In this document: positions 9,310 to 16,824 of the stretch, piece by piece | Layout of the letters: each line of letters begins with the position of its first letter | How positions within the stretch are numbered: position 1 is the stretch's first letter | NCBI RefSeq assembly: GCF_000949475.1 | Contig: NZ_JRHC01000003.1 | Span: 310,001-374,000 of the forward strand | Length of the DNA stretch: 64,000 nucleotides | Reading direction: 5' to 3' | Source: Draconibacterium sediminis | GTDB taxonomy: Bacteria > Bacteroidota > Bacteroidia > Bacteroidales > Prolixibacteraceae | Made by a program: the position numbers and the translations under genes | The notes under the pieces: generated by a model | What the model was told of the DNA's origin: nothing | The model's input: only the letters and a program-made list of their open reading frames with translations | Database searches by the model: none

Positions 9310-9342
9310 AAAGCCCTGCGTTGTTTCAGCGCAGGGCTTTTC
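9310..9342 (+). terminator. Second terminator upstream of the histidine kinase
   Basis: A perfect 11-bp stem (9310-9320 with 9330-9340) with a 9-nt loop, then a short T run. The 338-bp gap 9138-9475 contains no ORF I can support; the roughly 95 nt between the two terminators could be a small transcript. Confidence 0.7.
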
Positions 9343-9475
9343 AATGAATGGAAGTTTTTTGGCTGCAAAATGGCAATTCTCGTCAGTCAACGACAGGTTT
9401 TCGCCGCCAGTCTGATGTTAAACTCCAAAGTGCTTTTATAAATGTTTTTACCTTTATGATAGGGGAGTTAATGGT

Positions 9476-10567
9476 ATGAACAAATTGATGTACAATAACA
9501 ATGTGCTTTACCGGGGAACAAGGCATCTTTTATTCTTTGTAGTTACCGTGGTATTGTTTACAGGTATTTTATTTGTTCAGACCGAAAACGGCAGTCTTGT
9601 CCGGGTTTTTAGTATCACACTTGGCAACGCCTTTTTCTTTTTTGGCTATGCTTACATCACTATTTTTTTGCTTATCCCCGAGTTGTTGTTAAAAGCCAAA
9701 CCCTTTTGGTTTATTGTAGTATTTCTGCTGGTTGGAATTGGCTTGTCGGCATTAAAATTATTATTCTCCGATTATATATTTTATGCCTCAATTGCCCCCG
9801 AGAATATATCGGGTAACGGAGCTTTTAATCTTCGTTTAATTGTGATGAATACAAAAGACATGACCTTTATTGTGGCCTTGTTTTGTATTGCCAAGTATGT
9901 AAAAGATTACATTCTTACCGAAAATCTCAGGAAAAAACTGGAGCGGCAACACCGGAAAGCACAAACAACACTTTTGCAATCACAGTTCGATCCGCATTTC
10001 ATGTTCAATACCATTAATAATTTGTATGCGCTGTCGTTGCTAAATCCCGGCAAAACCAATGAGGTGATCAGCCGCATGAAAATTGTGCTTACCTACATTA
10101 TTAACGAAAGCCTGAAAGAATTTGTGACGCTAAAAGATGAAGTGGAACTGGTTGAAAATTACCTTCAGCTGGAGAAATTGCGTTACGGGAAACGTTTGAA
10201 GGTAAGTTACAATACCGAGGGCGATCTAAGCGCCGCACAAATTCCGCCAATGGTATTGTTTCTGTTGGTTGAAAACAGTTTTAAACACGGCAGTAGCCTG
10301 GACGCCGGCACGCCATGGATAACTATTTTTGTGCAGGCTACCGATGAAAAAATAATGATTGAAACTGAAAACAGTAAGCCTGAAGGATTACAGAAAAAAA
10401 CAAAAGAAATTGAACGGGGAAGTGGCTACAGCGGATTAAAAAGACGACTGAATATTATATACGACGGACAAGGATACAATTTAAAAGTGAAAGATATGGG
10501 CGACAGGTTTAGAGTGCGCCTCGAGTTAAAAAATACACATGAAGACAGGCATATTACATATCGCTAA
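9476..10567 (+). CDS. LytS/YehU-type sensor histidine kinase
   Basis: 363 residues. Four N-terminal hydrophobic segments (about 17-37, 48-70, 78-98, 118-138) form the membrane sensor part. The HisKA_7TM/His_kinase domain has the LytS motif QSQFDPHFMFNTINNLYAL with phospho-acceptor His174, and the ATP-binding N-box LVENSFKHG (Asn267), followed by SGYSGLKRRL as the G-box. It should phosphorylate the LytTR regulator encoded at 11685. The 3' end overlaps the next gene by 29 bp, so the two kinase-like genes are translated together. Confidence 0.92.
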   Translation: MNKLMYNNNVLYRGTRHLLFFVVTVVLFTGILFVQTENGSLVRVFSITLGNAFFFFGYAYITIFLLIPELLLKAKPFWFIVVFLLVGIGLSALKLLFSDYIFYASIAPENISGNGAFNLRLIVMNTKDMTFIVALFCIAKYVKDYILTENLRKKLERQHRKAQTTLLQSQFDPHFMFNTINNLYALSLLNPGKTNEVISRMKIVLTYIINESLKEFVTLKDEVELVENYLQLEKLRYGKRLKVSYNTEGDLSAAQIPPMVLFLLVENSFKHGSSLDAGTPWITIFVQATDEKIMIETENSKPEGLQKKTKEIERGSGYSGLKRRLNIIYDGQGYNLKVKDMGDRFRVRLELKNTHEDRHITYR

Positions 10568-11576
10568 AAGGAATTATATTTTACATGGCCTCTTTTGGTT
10601 GGCATGGGTAATATCGTTCACCTTTATTCAAACTTTGAATGAAGGAATTACTTCGTTGCATGTCTGGCTAATGTATTATCTCATTACTTTGCCTGTATTT
10701 GTATCACACACCTATTTAATTGCCTACTGGCTATTGCCTAAAACATTCTTCCTGGGGCGTTATTTGCTGTTTGCGTTAGGTATATCCGTATTTCTTATCG
10801 TATTTTCAGTAATCGAGTTACTATGGAGCAACTACCTGGTTTTTTATCTTTTTGATAGAAGCAGAATGTTTGCTCCCGGATTTCTGAATCTTAAAAATAT
10901 TGTAATCAGCGGAGTGGGGAATCATTATATCATTCTGGTTTTTTTGGCTATAAAAGCCGGTAGCTCGTGGTATCGGGCCGAATATCAGAAAGAGGAGTTG
11001 CTGCGTTCGAAACTTGAAACCGAACTGGAGATTTACCGCTATCAGTTGCAACCCCGGATTGTTCTGGAACTGATAGAAGAGTTGGAAGTTCTGTCGTTAA
11101 AAAAGGCGGAAACGGCACCGGAAATGATCATTAATATTTCGAATTTCCTCAACCGGTTTCTTTACGAAGGAAAAGAAGAATTGATACCGTTGGAACTGGA
11201 AGTAAATTTGCTTGAGGAGTTTATGACCATTCATAACCATGCGTTGAGCGAGCGGCTATGCAGTAATTTTATTGTTAGCGGCAACCTCAAGTCGTATGTA
11301 GTTCCGCCACTTTTGCTGCTTCCGTTCATAAATTCTGCAATAAAAATAGCCTACGATTGTAACGAAACGTATGAAAGTACAGTCATTATTAAAGCAGAGC
11401 GAAAGTATTTGCTGTTTTCGTTTACCTTTTGGAGCGAAAACAGTTTTAAGATAGCCGACGATGAAGACAATAAAATTACCTACCGGCGTTTGCACTATAA
11501 TTTTCCGGGTAAACACCGGTTGGTAGAGAACATTGATGACAATTTTAGAGAATTTAGTATAGAAATTTACCCGTAA
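10539..11576 (+). CDS. Degenerate histidine-kinase-like membrane protein (likely pseudokinase)
   Basis: 345 residues with the same plan as the preceding kinase: four membrane segments (about 14-32, 42-62, 72-95, 120-140), a helix, then a kinase-like region. The phospho-acceptor motif is LQPRIVLELIEEL, with Arg173 where His is expected and the FN lost. The N-box reads LPFINSAIK instead of LVENSFKHG, and no Gly-rich G-box is present. It should therefore not autophosphorylate; it may act as a regulatory partner of the upstream kinase through a heterodimer (inference). The reading frame is intact, so it seems kept by selection. It starts 29 bp inside the kinase gene. Confidence 0.85.
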   Translation: MKTGILHIAKRNYILHGLFWLAWVISFTFIQTLNEGITSLHVWLMYYLITLPVFVSHTYLIAYWLLPKTFFLGRYLLFALGISVFLIVFSVIELLWSNYLVFYLFDRSRMFAPGFLNLKNIVISGVGNHYIILVFLAIKAGSSWYRAEYQKEELLRSKLETELEIYRYQLQPRIVLELIEELEVLSLKKAETAPEMIINISNFLNRFLYEGKEELIPLELEVNLLEEFMTIHNHALSERLCSNFIVSGNLKSYVVPPLLLLPFINSAIKIAYDCNETYESTVIIKAERKYLLFSFTFWSENSFKIADDEDNKITYRRLHYNFPGKHRLVENIDDNFREFSIEIYP

Positions 11577-11684
11577 AAGTGTAACACTATTCCTATTTCT
11601 CGTACTATTTTAGTAACAGATTGAAAACAGACTGAAGCAGGTGCTTCGGATTTAACAGAAAACAAAAGCTAATTTCGTATTACC

Positions 11685-12407
11685 ATGAAAACAAAGTGCC
11701 TCATTATCGATGATGAGCCTCTTGCACGTGACTTGATGCGCTCGCACATTGAAAAACTAGATAATTTTGAAATTTGTGCAGAATGTGGCGATGCCATGAA
11801 AGCCCTGCAGGAACTTCACAATCACAAGATCGATCTGATGTTTATGGACATTCAGATGCCCCAGATAACAGGAATCGAATTCCTGAGAACATTAAAAAAT
11901 CCGCCCAAAGTTATTATTACCACTGCCTACCGCGAGTATGCTCTTGAAGGGTTTGAGCTGGATGTGGTCGATTTTCTGCTGAAACCGATAACTTTCGAGC
12001 GATTCTTAAAATCGGTAAATAAATATTACCAATCGGTGCAGGACGATGCGCCGGCTGCGCAACCTATTCCTTCAACAAACGGAAATACCGATGAAGCCTT
12101 TATTTATGTGAAAGAAAACAAAAAGGTCTTAAAGGTTCATTTAAACGAAATTCTTTATGTTGAGGGTTTGAGCGAGTACGTGCAGATTTATACCACCGAG
12201 AAAAAGATTATCACAAAAACCAGTATGACGCACATGTCGGAAAAACTGCCCGACAGTGGTTTTATGCGTATTCATAAATCGTTTATAGTGTCGCTGTCAA
12301 AAATCGAAGCATTTACATCGACCAGTATCGAGGTTCCGGGAAAAGAATTACCCATTGGGCGAAGTTATAAAAATGCGGTGCTCGAGGTTTTGCAGCTTCA
12401 GGGTTAA
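11685..12407 (+). CDS. LytTR-family response regulator
   Basis: 240 residues. The receiver domain (1-120) has the acidic pocket Asp9/Asp10, the phospho-acceptor Asp55 in MFMDIQMP and the conserved Lys in LLKPITFERF. A short Pro/Ala/Gln-rich linker leads to a LytTR DNA-binding domain (about 138-238; ILYVEGLSEYVQIY, FMRIHKSFIVSL, LPIGRSY). It is the cognate output of the LytS-type kinase 109 bp upstream. Targets are not evident. Its stop overlaps the convergent gene at 12404 by 4 bp. Confidence 0.93.
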   Translation: MKTKCLIIDDEPLARDLMRSHIEKLDNFEICAECGDAMKALQELHNHKIDLMFMDIQMPQITGIEFLRTLKNPPKVIITTAYREYALEGFELDVVDFLLKPITFERFLKSVNKYYQSVQDDAPAAQPIPSTNGNTDEAFIYVKENKKVLKVHLNEILYVEGLSEYVQIYTTEKKIITKTSMTHMSEKLPDSGFMRIHKSFIVSLSKIEAFTSTSIEVPGKELPIGRSYKNAVLEVLQLQG

Positions 12408-12979
12408 AAAATAGCTCCTGCATTTACAAATAGTTGCCATAGTTTTAAGATTCCCGAATCTTCTTCTTCCAACGATTTTATTGGCGAAAGTTGCAAGTAC
12501 GAAATTCGTTGTTTGTTTACGGACTGAAGATTTTGTTCCGCGTCATCACTAAACGGAATTTTATGCACGCATAAAGTCAGTACCGTTTTTAGTGTGGTGG
12601 CGCGTACCCTGATGGTGTGTGTCGAAAACTTTGCCGGATGAATGTGGACATAACGGTCGGGCTGGTCGCCTCTTTTTATCAGCCATTTTGATTCGTCGGG
12701 TAAGGTTATCTTTTTCCACTCTGCATTTCGCAACCAGTTGTTGAAGTCGGTTTGGGTGATAATATTTTTTGTTACAAAGTAGTTGAGGCTTGCATTGCAA
12801 ACCTGCCCGGGCGTTAATTCTCCGAGGTAGAAATCGAAGAGGTTACTACCGATCGAAAGCATCGCTTTTTCGGTAACGTTCCAGTCGCTGGTTCGCCATT
12901 CTTTAATTTCGCTGAGCAGGAAACGGAAATGATGTTTGTAAGGATTATATTGGATCGGTAACGGAATTTCAGGCGGCAT
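12404..12979 (-). CDS. Hypothetical protein
   Basis: 191 residues, no signal peptide or membrane segment. The N-terminal third (NPYKHHFRFLLSEIKEW) is helical, with W and K/R clusters; the middle contains a strand-rich segment (KWLIKRGDQPDRYVHIHPAK). I recognise no family. It converges with the LytTR gene (4-bp overlap) and is divergent from the class IV aminotransferase, with 48 bp between starts, so these two may share a promoter region. Confidence 0.65.
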   Translation of the reverse strand: MPPEIPLPIQYNPYKHHFRFLLSEIKEWRTSDWNVTEKAMLSIGSNLFDFYLGELTPGQVCNASLNYFVTKNIITQTDFNNWLRNAEWKKITLPDESKWLIKRGDQPDRYVHIHPAKFSTHTIRVRATTLKTVLTLCVHKIPFSDDAEQNLQSVNKQRISYLQLSPIKSLEEEDSGILKLWQLFVNAGAIF

Positions 12980-13027
12980 TTGAATTGCTTTTGAAACATT
13001 TCAATAAATTTACCACAAAAGAAACAG

Positions 13028-13840
13028 ATGGCACTTTTTCCAATCCATAAATATTTTGTTTTTAACGGTAGGCTTGTGCCGGTTTCTACTTTTGTGCCGG
13101 CCGAAAACGAAGGTGGAATCTACGAAGTTTTACGTGTTGTAAATGGCATCCCACTATTTTTAGATGAACACTTACAACGTTTTCAACATTCGGCTGAACT
13201 GGCCGGAAAAGAGATTCGATACAGCTGCACGCAGTTGGAGGCGTTCTTAAATCAGCTAATCATTCGAAACGAGGTGGATGAGGGAAATATTCTTATTTCG
13301 TGTAAAACCAACCTGAAAGCTTTTTTTATAGCCCATAATTATCCTTCCGCTGAACAGTACAAGTCGGGAATTCGGTGCGGACTTTTACACGCCGAGCGCA
13401 TGAATCCGAATGCCAAAGTTTTTCAAACCGAAGTACGCAAACAAGCCAACCAGCTGATGGAAACCTTAGGTTTTTACGAAGTGTTGTTGGTCGATCATGA
13501 ACAGCGAATTACCGAAGGAAGCCGAAGCAACGTGTTTTTTATAAAAGGCGATGAAATAATCACGCCTCCGGGTAAACATGTTCTGTTGGGGATCACACGT
13601 CAGAAAACAATTACCTGTGCCAATCGGCTTAACCTGAAAATACGTGAAGCTGAAATACCACTGGATAGATTGACCGGTTTGGATGCTGCATTTATAACAG
13701 GTACTTCACCCAAAATACTCCCAATAAAAGAAGTTGACGGGCATTTGTTTGATGTGGATAATAAAGTATTACGAAGTTTGATGAATGAGTATGATAAAGT
13801 CATTCAGGAAGATATAAACAGAAGAATCCGATCCAGTTAA
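13028..13840 (+). CDS. Aminotransferase class IV (BCAT/ADC-lyase fold)
   Basis: 270 residues, cytoplasmic PLP enzyme of fold type IV. Visible marks are the N-terminal FVFNGRLV..., GGIYEVLRV and LDEHLQRF (substrate and cofactor side), the PLP-lysine region TEVRKQANQ, the conserved ITEGSRSNVFF (PLP phosphate and Glu) and the C-terminal TGTSPKILPI. These fit branched-chain aminotransferase-like or 4-amino-4-deoxychorismate lyase-like enzymes, and the sequence alone does not decide between them. A 9-bp inverted repeat brackets the stop codon. Confidence 0.85.
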   Translation: MALFPIHKYFVFNGRLVPVSTFVPAENEGGIYEVLRVVNGIPLFLDEHLQRFQHSAELAGKEIRYSCTQLEAFLNQLIIRNEVDEGNILISCKTNLKAFFIAHNYPSAEQYKSGIRCGLLHAERMNPNAKVFQTEVRKQANQLMETLGFYEVLLVDHEQRITEGSRSNVFFIKGDEIITPPGKHVLLGITRQKTITCANRLNLKIREAEIPLDRLTGLDAAFITGTSPKILPIKEVDGHLFDVDNKVLRSLMNEYDKVIQEDINRRIRSS

Positions 13841-13872
13841 TTATAAAAAGGATCGGATCCCTCAATAGCTTT

Positions 13873-13973
13873 TGAATTTCGAACGATGATTAACGAATAA
13901 TGAATGAAGAAGTGAATCACAACAGAATCTGTAATTTCGTTCTTGTCAATCGAAAATCGTTAATCGAAATTCA
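13873..13973. repeat. Imperfect inverted repeat between convergent genes
   Basis: TGAATTTCGA (13873-13882) pairs with TCGAAATTCA (13964-13973), and GATTAACGA (13888-13896) with TCGTTAATC (13957-13965), partly staggered. It fills the space between the aminotransferase and alcohol dehydrogenase stops and could act as a bidirectional terminator or be a dispersed palindrome. Confidence 0.45.
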
Positions 13974-13976
13974 TCA

Positions 13977-15131
13977 TTACAATCGGTTTCTCAAAATCTT
14001 CTCAATTTCAAGGTAATCCATATCCTGTTTCTCGCCAATTTTTGCCTCGCTTTGTTTAAAGCGGTCAACAATTTTAGTTATGGTCGATTCAGGAACATCA
14101 TATTCCGGCAAGCGGCATGGTACACCTAACGATTCAAAGAATTCAACAGTTCGTGCAATAACGGCGTCGATTCGTTCGTCCTCGTTGCCAGCTGTAATGC
14201 CCCAAATTCGTTCGCCATATTGTAAGATCTTATCTTTTTTGTTGTCGCGCTTAACGTGCATCACTCCCGGCAAAACAATGGCAAGTGTTCGTCCGTGGTC
14301 TATTCCGTGGAAAGCAGTCAATTCGTGACCAATAACGTGTGTCGACCAGTCTTGCGGAACTCCAACTGCAATCATGCCGTTCAGTGCCATTGTTGCACAC
14401 CACATAAAGTTGGCGGCAGCTTCGTAGTTTTTGCGATCGGCCAAAACCTTCGGACCTTCCTCAATAAGCGTGGTCAGGATACTTTCTGCCAGCCTGTCTT
14501 GAAGTGGCGAATTCACTTTAAAAGTCAGGTATTGCTCCATCACGTGAACAAAGGCATCAACAATGCCGTTGGCTACCTGGCGGTCGGGCAGGGTAAAAAC
14601 ACATTCCGGATCGAGCACCGAAAACTGCGGCATTACCAGTGGCGAACCAAAAGCTTTTTTCTCCTGCCTTTCGGCGCGTGTAATTACTGAATTACCGTTC
14701 ATTTCCGATCCTGTTGCCGGCAGGGTTAACACAGCTCCCAGCGGCAAAGCCTTTTCAACAGCTACGCCCGCGGCAAGAATATCCCACGGATCGCCGTTTT
14801 CGTACAAGGCAGCAGCGGCAATAAATTTAGTGGCATCAAGTACCGAACCTCCACCTACTGCCAGCAGAAAATCAATATTTTTTTCTTTTACAACATCCAC
14901 CGCTTTCATACAGGTTTCGTAATGCGGATTGGCCTCAATTCCGCTAAATTCTTCAACCGTGCAACCTTTTAAAGCGGCCATTACCTGGTCGTATACTCCG
15001 GTGCGTTTTATGCTTCCGCCACCGTAAATCATTAAAATGTTTGCATCTGTAGGAATTTCACCGGATAGTTTCGAAATCGATTCTTTTCCAAAAAGAATTT
15101 TAACCGGATTTCTGAATTCAAAATTGTACAT
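13977..15131 (-). CDS. yqhD: Iron-containing alcohol dehydrogenase, YqhD/BdhA type (NADPH-dependent aldehyde reductase)
   Basis: 384 residues. The start MYNFEFRNPVKILFG, the nucleotide motif AVGGGSVLDATKFIA, the ATGSEMNGNSVIT block and the metal ligands in DAFVHVMEQYL and GHELTAFHGIDHGRT are those of group III alcohol dehydrogenases of the YqhD/butanol-dehydrogenase branch. These reduce a wide range of aldehydes with NADPH, often to remove toxic products of lipid peroxidation (family knowledge). Length matches E. coli YqhD (387). A TATCTTTG box lies on the minus strand about 60 bp upstream. Confidence 0.9.
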   Translation of the reverse strand: MYNFEFRNPVKILFGKESISKLSGEIPTDANILMIYGGGSIKRTGVYDQVMAALKGCTVEEFSGIEANPHYETCMKAVDVVKEKNIDFLLAVGGGSVLDATKFIAAAALYENGDPWDILAAGVAVEKALPLGAVLTLPATGSEMNGNSVITRAERQEKKAFGSPLVMPQFSVLDPECVFTLPDRQVANGIVDAFVHVMEQYLTFKVNSPLQDRLAESILTTLIEEGPKVLADRKNYEAAANFMWCATMALNGMIAVGVPQDWSTHVIGHELTAFHGIDHGRTLAIVLPGVMHVKRDNKKDKILQYGERIWGITAGNEDERIDAVIARTVEFFESLGVPCRLPEYDVPESTITKIVDRFKQSEAKIGEKQDMDYLEIEKILRNRL

Positions 15132-15189
15132 GAAATTTATTTTTGGTTATTTCAACTGTCATCTGAAACAGGCGTGCCTGTTCGTTGTT

Positions 15190-15197
15190 CAAAGATA
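15190..15197 (-). promoter_or_regulatory. Putative -7 box (TATCTTTG) for the alcohol dehydrogenase gene
   Basis: Fits TAnnTTTG on the minus strand; a TTG lies about 23 bp further upstream (15221-15223). The divergent gene starts at 15202, so both share this region. Confidence 0.4.
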
Positions 15198-15201
15198 TAA
15201 A

Positions 15202-15789
15202 ATGTGGCAGAAAAGATATTCAAATCGAGAGCTTGATTTCCGGGAAGACATTCCGAACTATTCCGACGAACAGCTAAAAGAGGTGCTGAAATTGCGCGAC
15301 CATTATCAGCCGGAAGCTGCGCAGCTGGCTATCAAGGAAGCCCTGAATCGTGGAATCATTAACTCTGAGCAGGATCTTTTTTCTGAAGAATACAGGTGCG
15401 AAGAAATACAGTTTTCGCTGTTCCCAAAAATTAAAAAAGACCGAAACCGAATAAAAATCAGAAAGAGTATTGCGCGCAGTTTGGTAATATGTTCCGTGCT
15501 TCCGGTAGTGTACGGTTTAGTTGAAATGAAAACCGGGAAAAGTTGGGAAGGAGCAGGGATTCTGCTTTTTGGGTTACTATGGTTGTTTTGTTCGGCACAA
15601 CTCATCAAAGTATTTCATGTGCTTTTTATAAGGTGTTTATTGGCGGGAACTATACTTGGGGCCATGTATATTTTTTATCGCCTCATTTCGTTGCAGACCA
15701 CTGTTTTTATGGATTTTTTCGTGGTTTTAATTCTCGCCGGTTTAATTTTTTATGGGTTGCTTTTTATGCTGAAAAATGCCCGGGAGTAA
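15202..15789 (+). CDS. Small membrane protein of unknown function
   Basis: About 195 residues from the ATG at 15202 (MWQKRYSNREL). The open frame runs back to 15037, but that part overlaps the divergent dehydrogenase and is not credible as coding. The N-terminal 90 residues are soluble and charged, with a short helical hairpin (YSDEQLKEVLKLRDHYQPEAA). Four hydrophobic segments follow (about 94-110, 117-135, 140-158, 168-188). The N-terminal pattern of ...REHY.PEA..LA..EALNRGI is seen in other Bacteroidota membrane proteins in my recollection, with no known role. Confidence 0.65.
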   Translation: MWQKRYSNRELDFREDIPNYSDEQLKEVLKLRDHYQPEAAQLAIKEALNRGIINSEQDLFSEEYRCEEIQFSLFPKIKKDRNRIKIRKSIARSLVICSVLPVVYGLVEMKTGKSWEGAGILLFGLLWLFCSAQLIKVFHVLFIRCLLAGTILGAMYIFYRLISLQTTVFMDFFVVLILAGLIFYGLLFMLKNARE

Positions 15790-15873
15790 AACCGAAGCTG
15801 TTCTCAATTCTCCATTTATCTGGAAAAAGCACGTATTCATCGAAATAAGTACAAAATACAAAAGACGAAACCT

Positions 15874-15881
15874 TACTTTTG
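15874..15881 (+). promoter_or_regulatory. Putative -7 box (TACTTTTG) for the DUF2807 gene
   Basis: Fits TAnnTTTG, 22 bp before the ATG at 15904. Confidence 0.4.
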
Positions 15882-15903
15882 AAGCGTTATAAAAAGAAAG
15901 ACT

Positions 15904-16596
15904 ATGAAAACAATATTGCTGTTTACCTTATCAATTTTATTTGCAGTTAACCTTTCGGCACAAAACGACGACGACTGGGATTCGCGCCGTTACGATATCG
16001 ACAATTTTTCAGCCATTTACCTTGAAGGCAGTTATAAAGTGTTTTTATCGCAGGGTAACGAGGGTGCCTTAACGGTAAAAACTCCCGATGATGATGTTTT
16101 GCATGAGCTGGACGTTGAAAACTGGGGCGATGAATTGCGAGTGGTTGTTGATCGTGATTTTATTAATTACGAACGCATTCACTTGTATATCACTTTTAAA
16201 AATCTGGATAAGATTAAAGTGCAGGGCGGTTTAAATTTAAGCACCGATGGATATCTTGATTTGAATGACCTGTATGTGCATGTTGAAGGAGGTGCAAAGA
16301 TTGATTTGGAAGTAAAAGCTGAGAATATTGAGCTGGTAGGTGAAGGAGGCGTGCTGGTTCGCCTGGATGGAGTGGCTGATGAGTTGGATGTAAAACTCTC
16401 GGGAGCCGGACATGTTGATGCAGAAGATCTTCGGGTGAATGACGCTAGTTTTAAAATTGAAGGAGTTGGAACCGGATCGGTGCATGCTGTTGAAACATTG
16501 TACGCCAAAATTGAAGGTGTCGGTAAAGTTCGCTACACCGGAAATCCAAAAGTTACCCGCGATATTGAAGGGTTGGGAAGTGTAAAAAGAGATTAA
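15904..16596 (+). CDS. Secreted head-GIN (DUF2807) domain protein
   Basis: 230 residues with a signal peptide (1-19, ending LSAQ). From about residue 28 the chain is a DUF2807/head-GIN domain, a right-handed stacked beta structure: FSAIYLEGSYKVFLSQG, DKIKVQGGLNLS, ...VHVEGGAKIDLEV, LSGAGHVDAEDL, IEGVGTGSVHA and the C-terminal GLGSVKRD. The repeated Gly-Ala/Gly-Val turns are visible. These proteins are abundant in Bacteroidota; some are called putative autotransporter adhesins, without firm function. Single gene ending in hairpins at 16610-16690. Confidence 0.85.
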   Translation: MKTILLFTLSILFAVNLSAQNDDDWDSRRYDIDNFSAIYLEGSYKVFLSQGNEGALTVKTPDDDVLHELDVENWGDELRVVVDRDFINYERIHLYITFKNLDKIKVQGGLNLSTDGYLDLNDLYVHVEGGAKIDLEVKAENIELVGEGGVLVRLDGVADELDVKLSGAGHVDAEDLRVNDASFKIEGVGTGSVHAVETLYAKIEGVGKVRYTGNPKVTRDIEGLGSVKRD

Positions 16597-16609
16597 AAAT
16601 ATACTACTC

Positions 16610-16690
16610 GTACCTATTACTTATAGGTACATATTTTCTTAGGTTTGGTTTAGGTTTATAAAAGGCTATCATAGGGTAGCCTTTTTCTTT
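16610..16690 (+). terminator. Tandem hairpins ending the DUF2807 transcript
   Basis: A first perfect stem GTACCTAT/ATAGGTAC (16610-16617 with 16623-16630) is followed by the terminator AAAGGCTA/TAGCCTTT (16661-16668 with 16677-16684) and a T-rich tail. Confidence 0.75.
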
Positions 16691-16824
16691 TATGGGAAAC
16701 CCGACATCAAACCAATTCCCCACAGATTTTTTTCATTCGATATTTACGGTTTTTGTATAAAAATCATTGCCCGAGCACTTTAAATATGTTTATTTTGAAT
16801 TCACTAATTTTTCAAAAAAGTAAA

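Noticed and set aside
10539-11576. Second kinase-like gene as a pseudogene
   Set aside because: The frame is intact over 345 codons with coherent membrane segments and overlap with the active kinase, so I list it as a coding pseudokinase.
15037-15201. Longer start for the membrane protein at 15202
   Set aside because: It would overlap the divergent dehydrogenase gene and run through its probable promoter.
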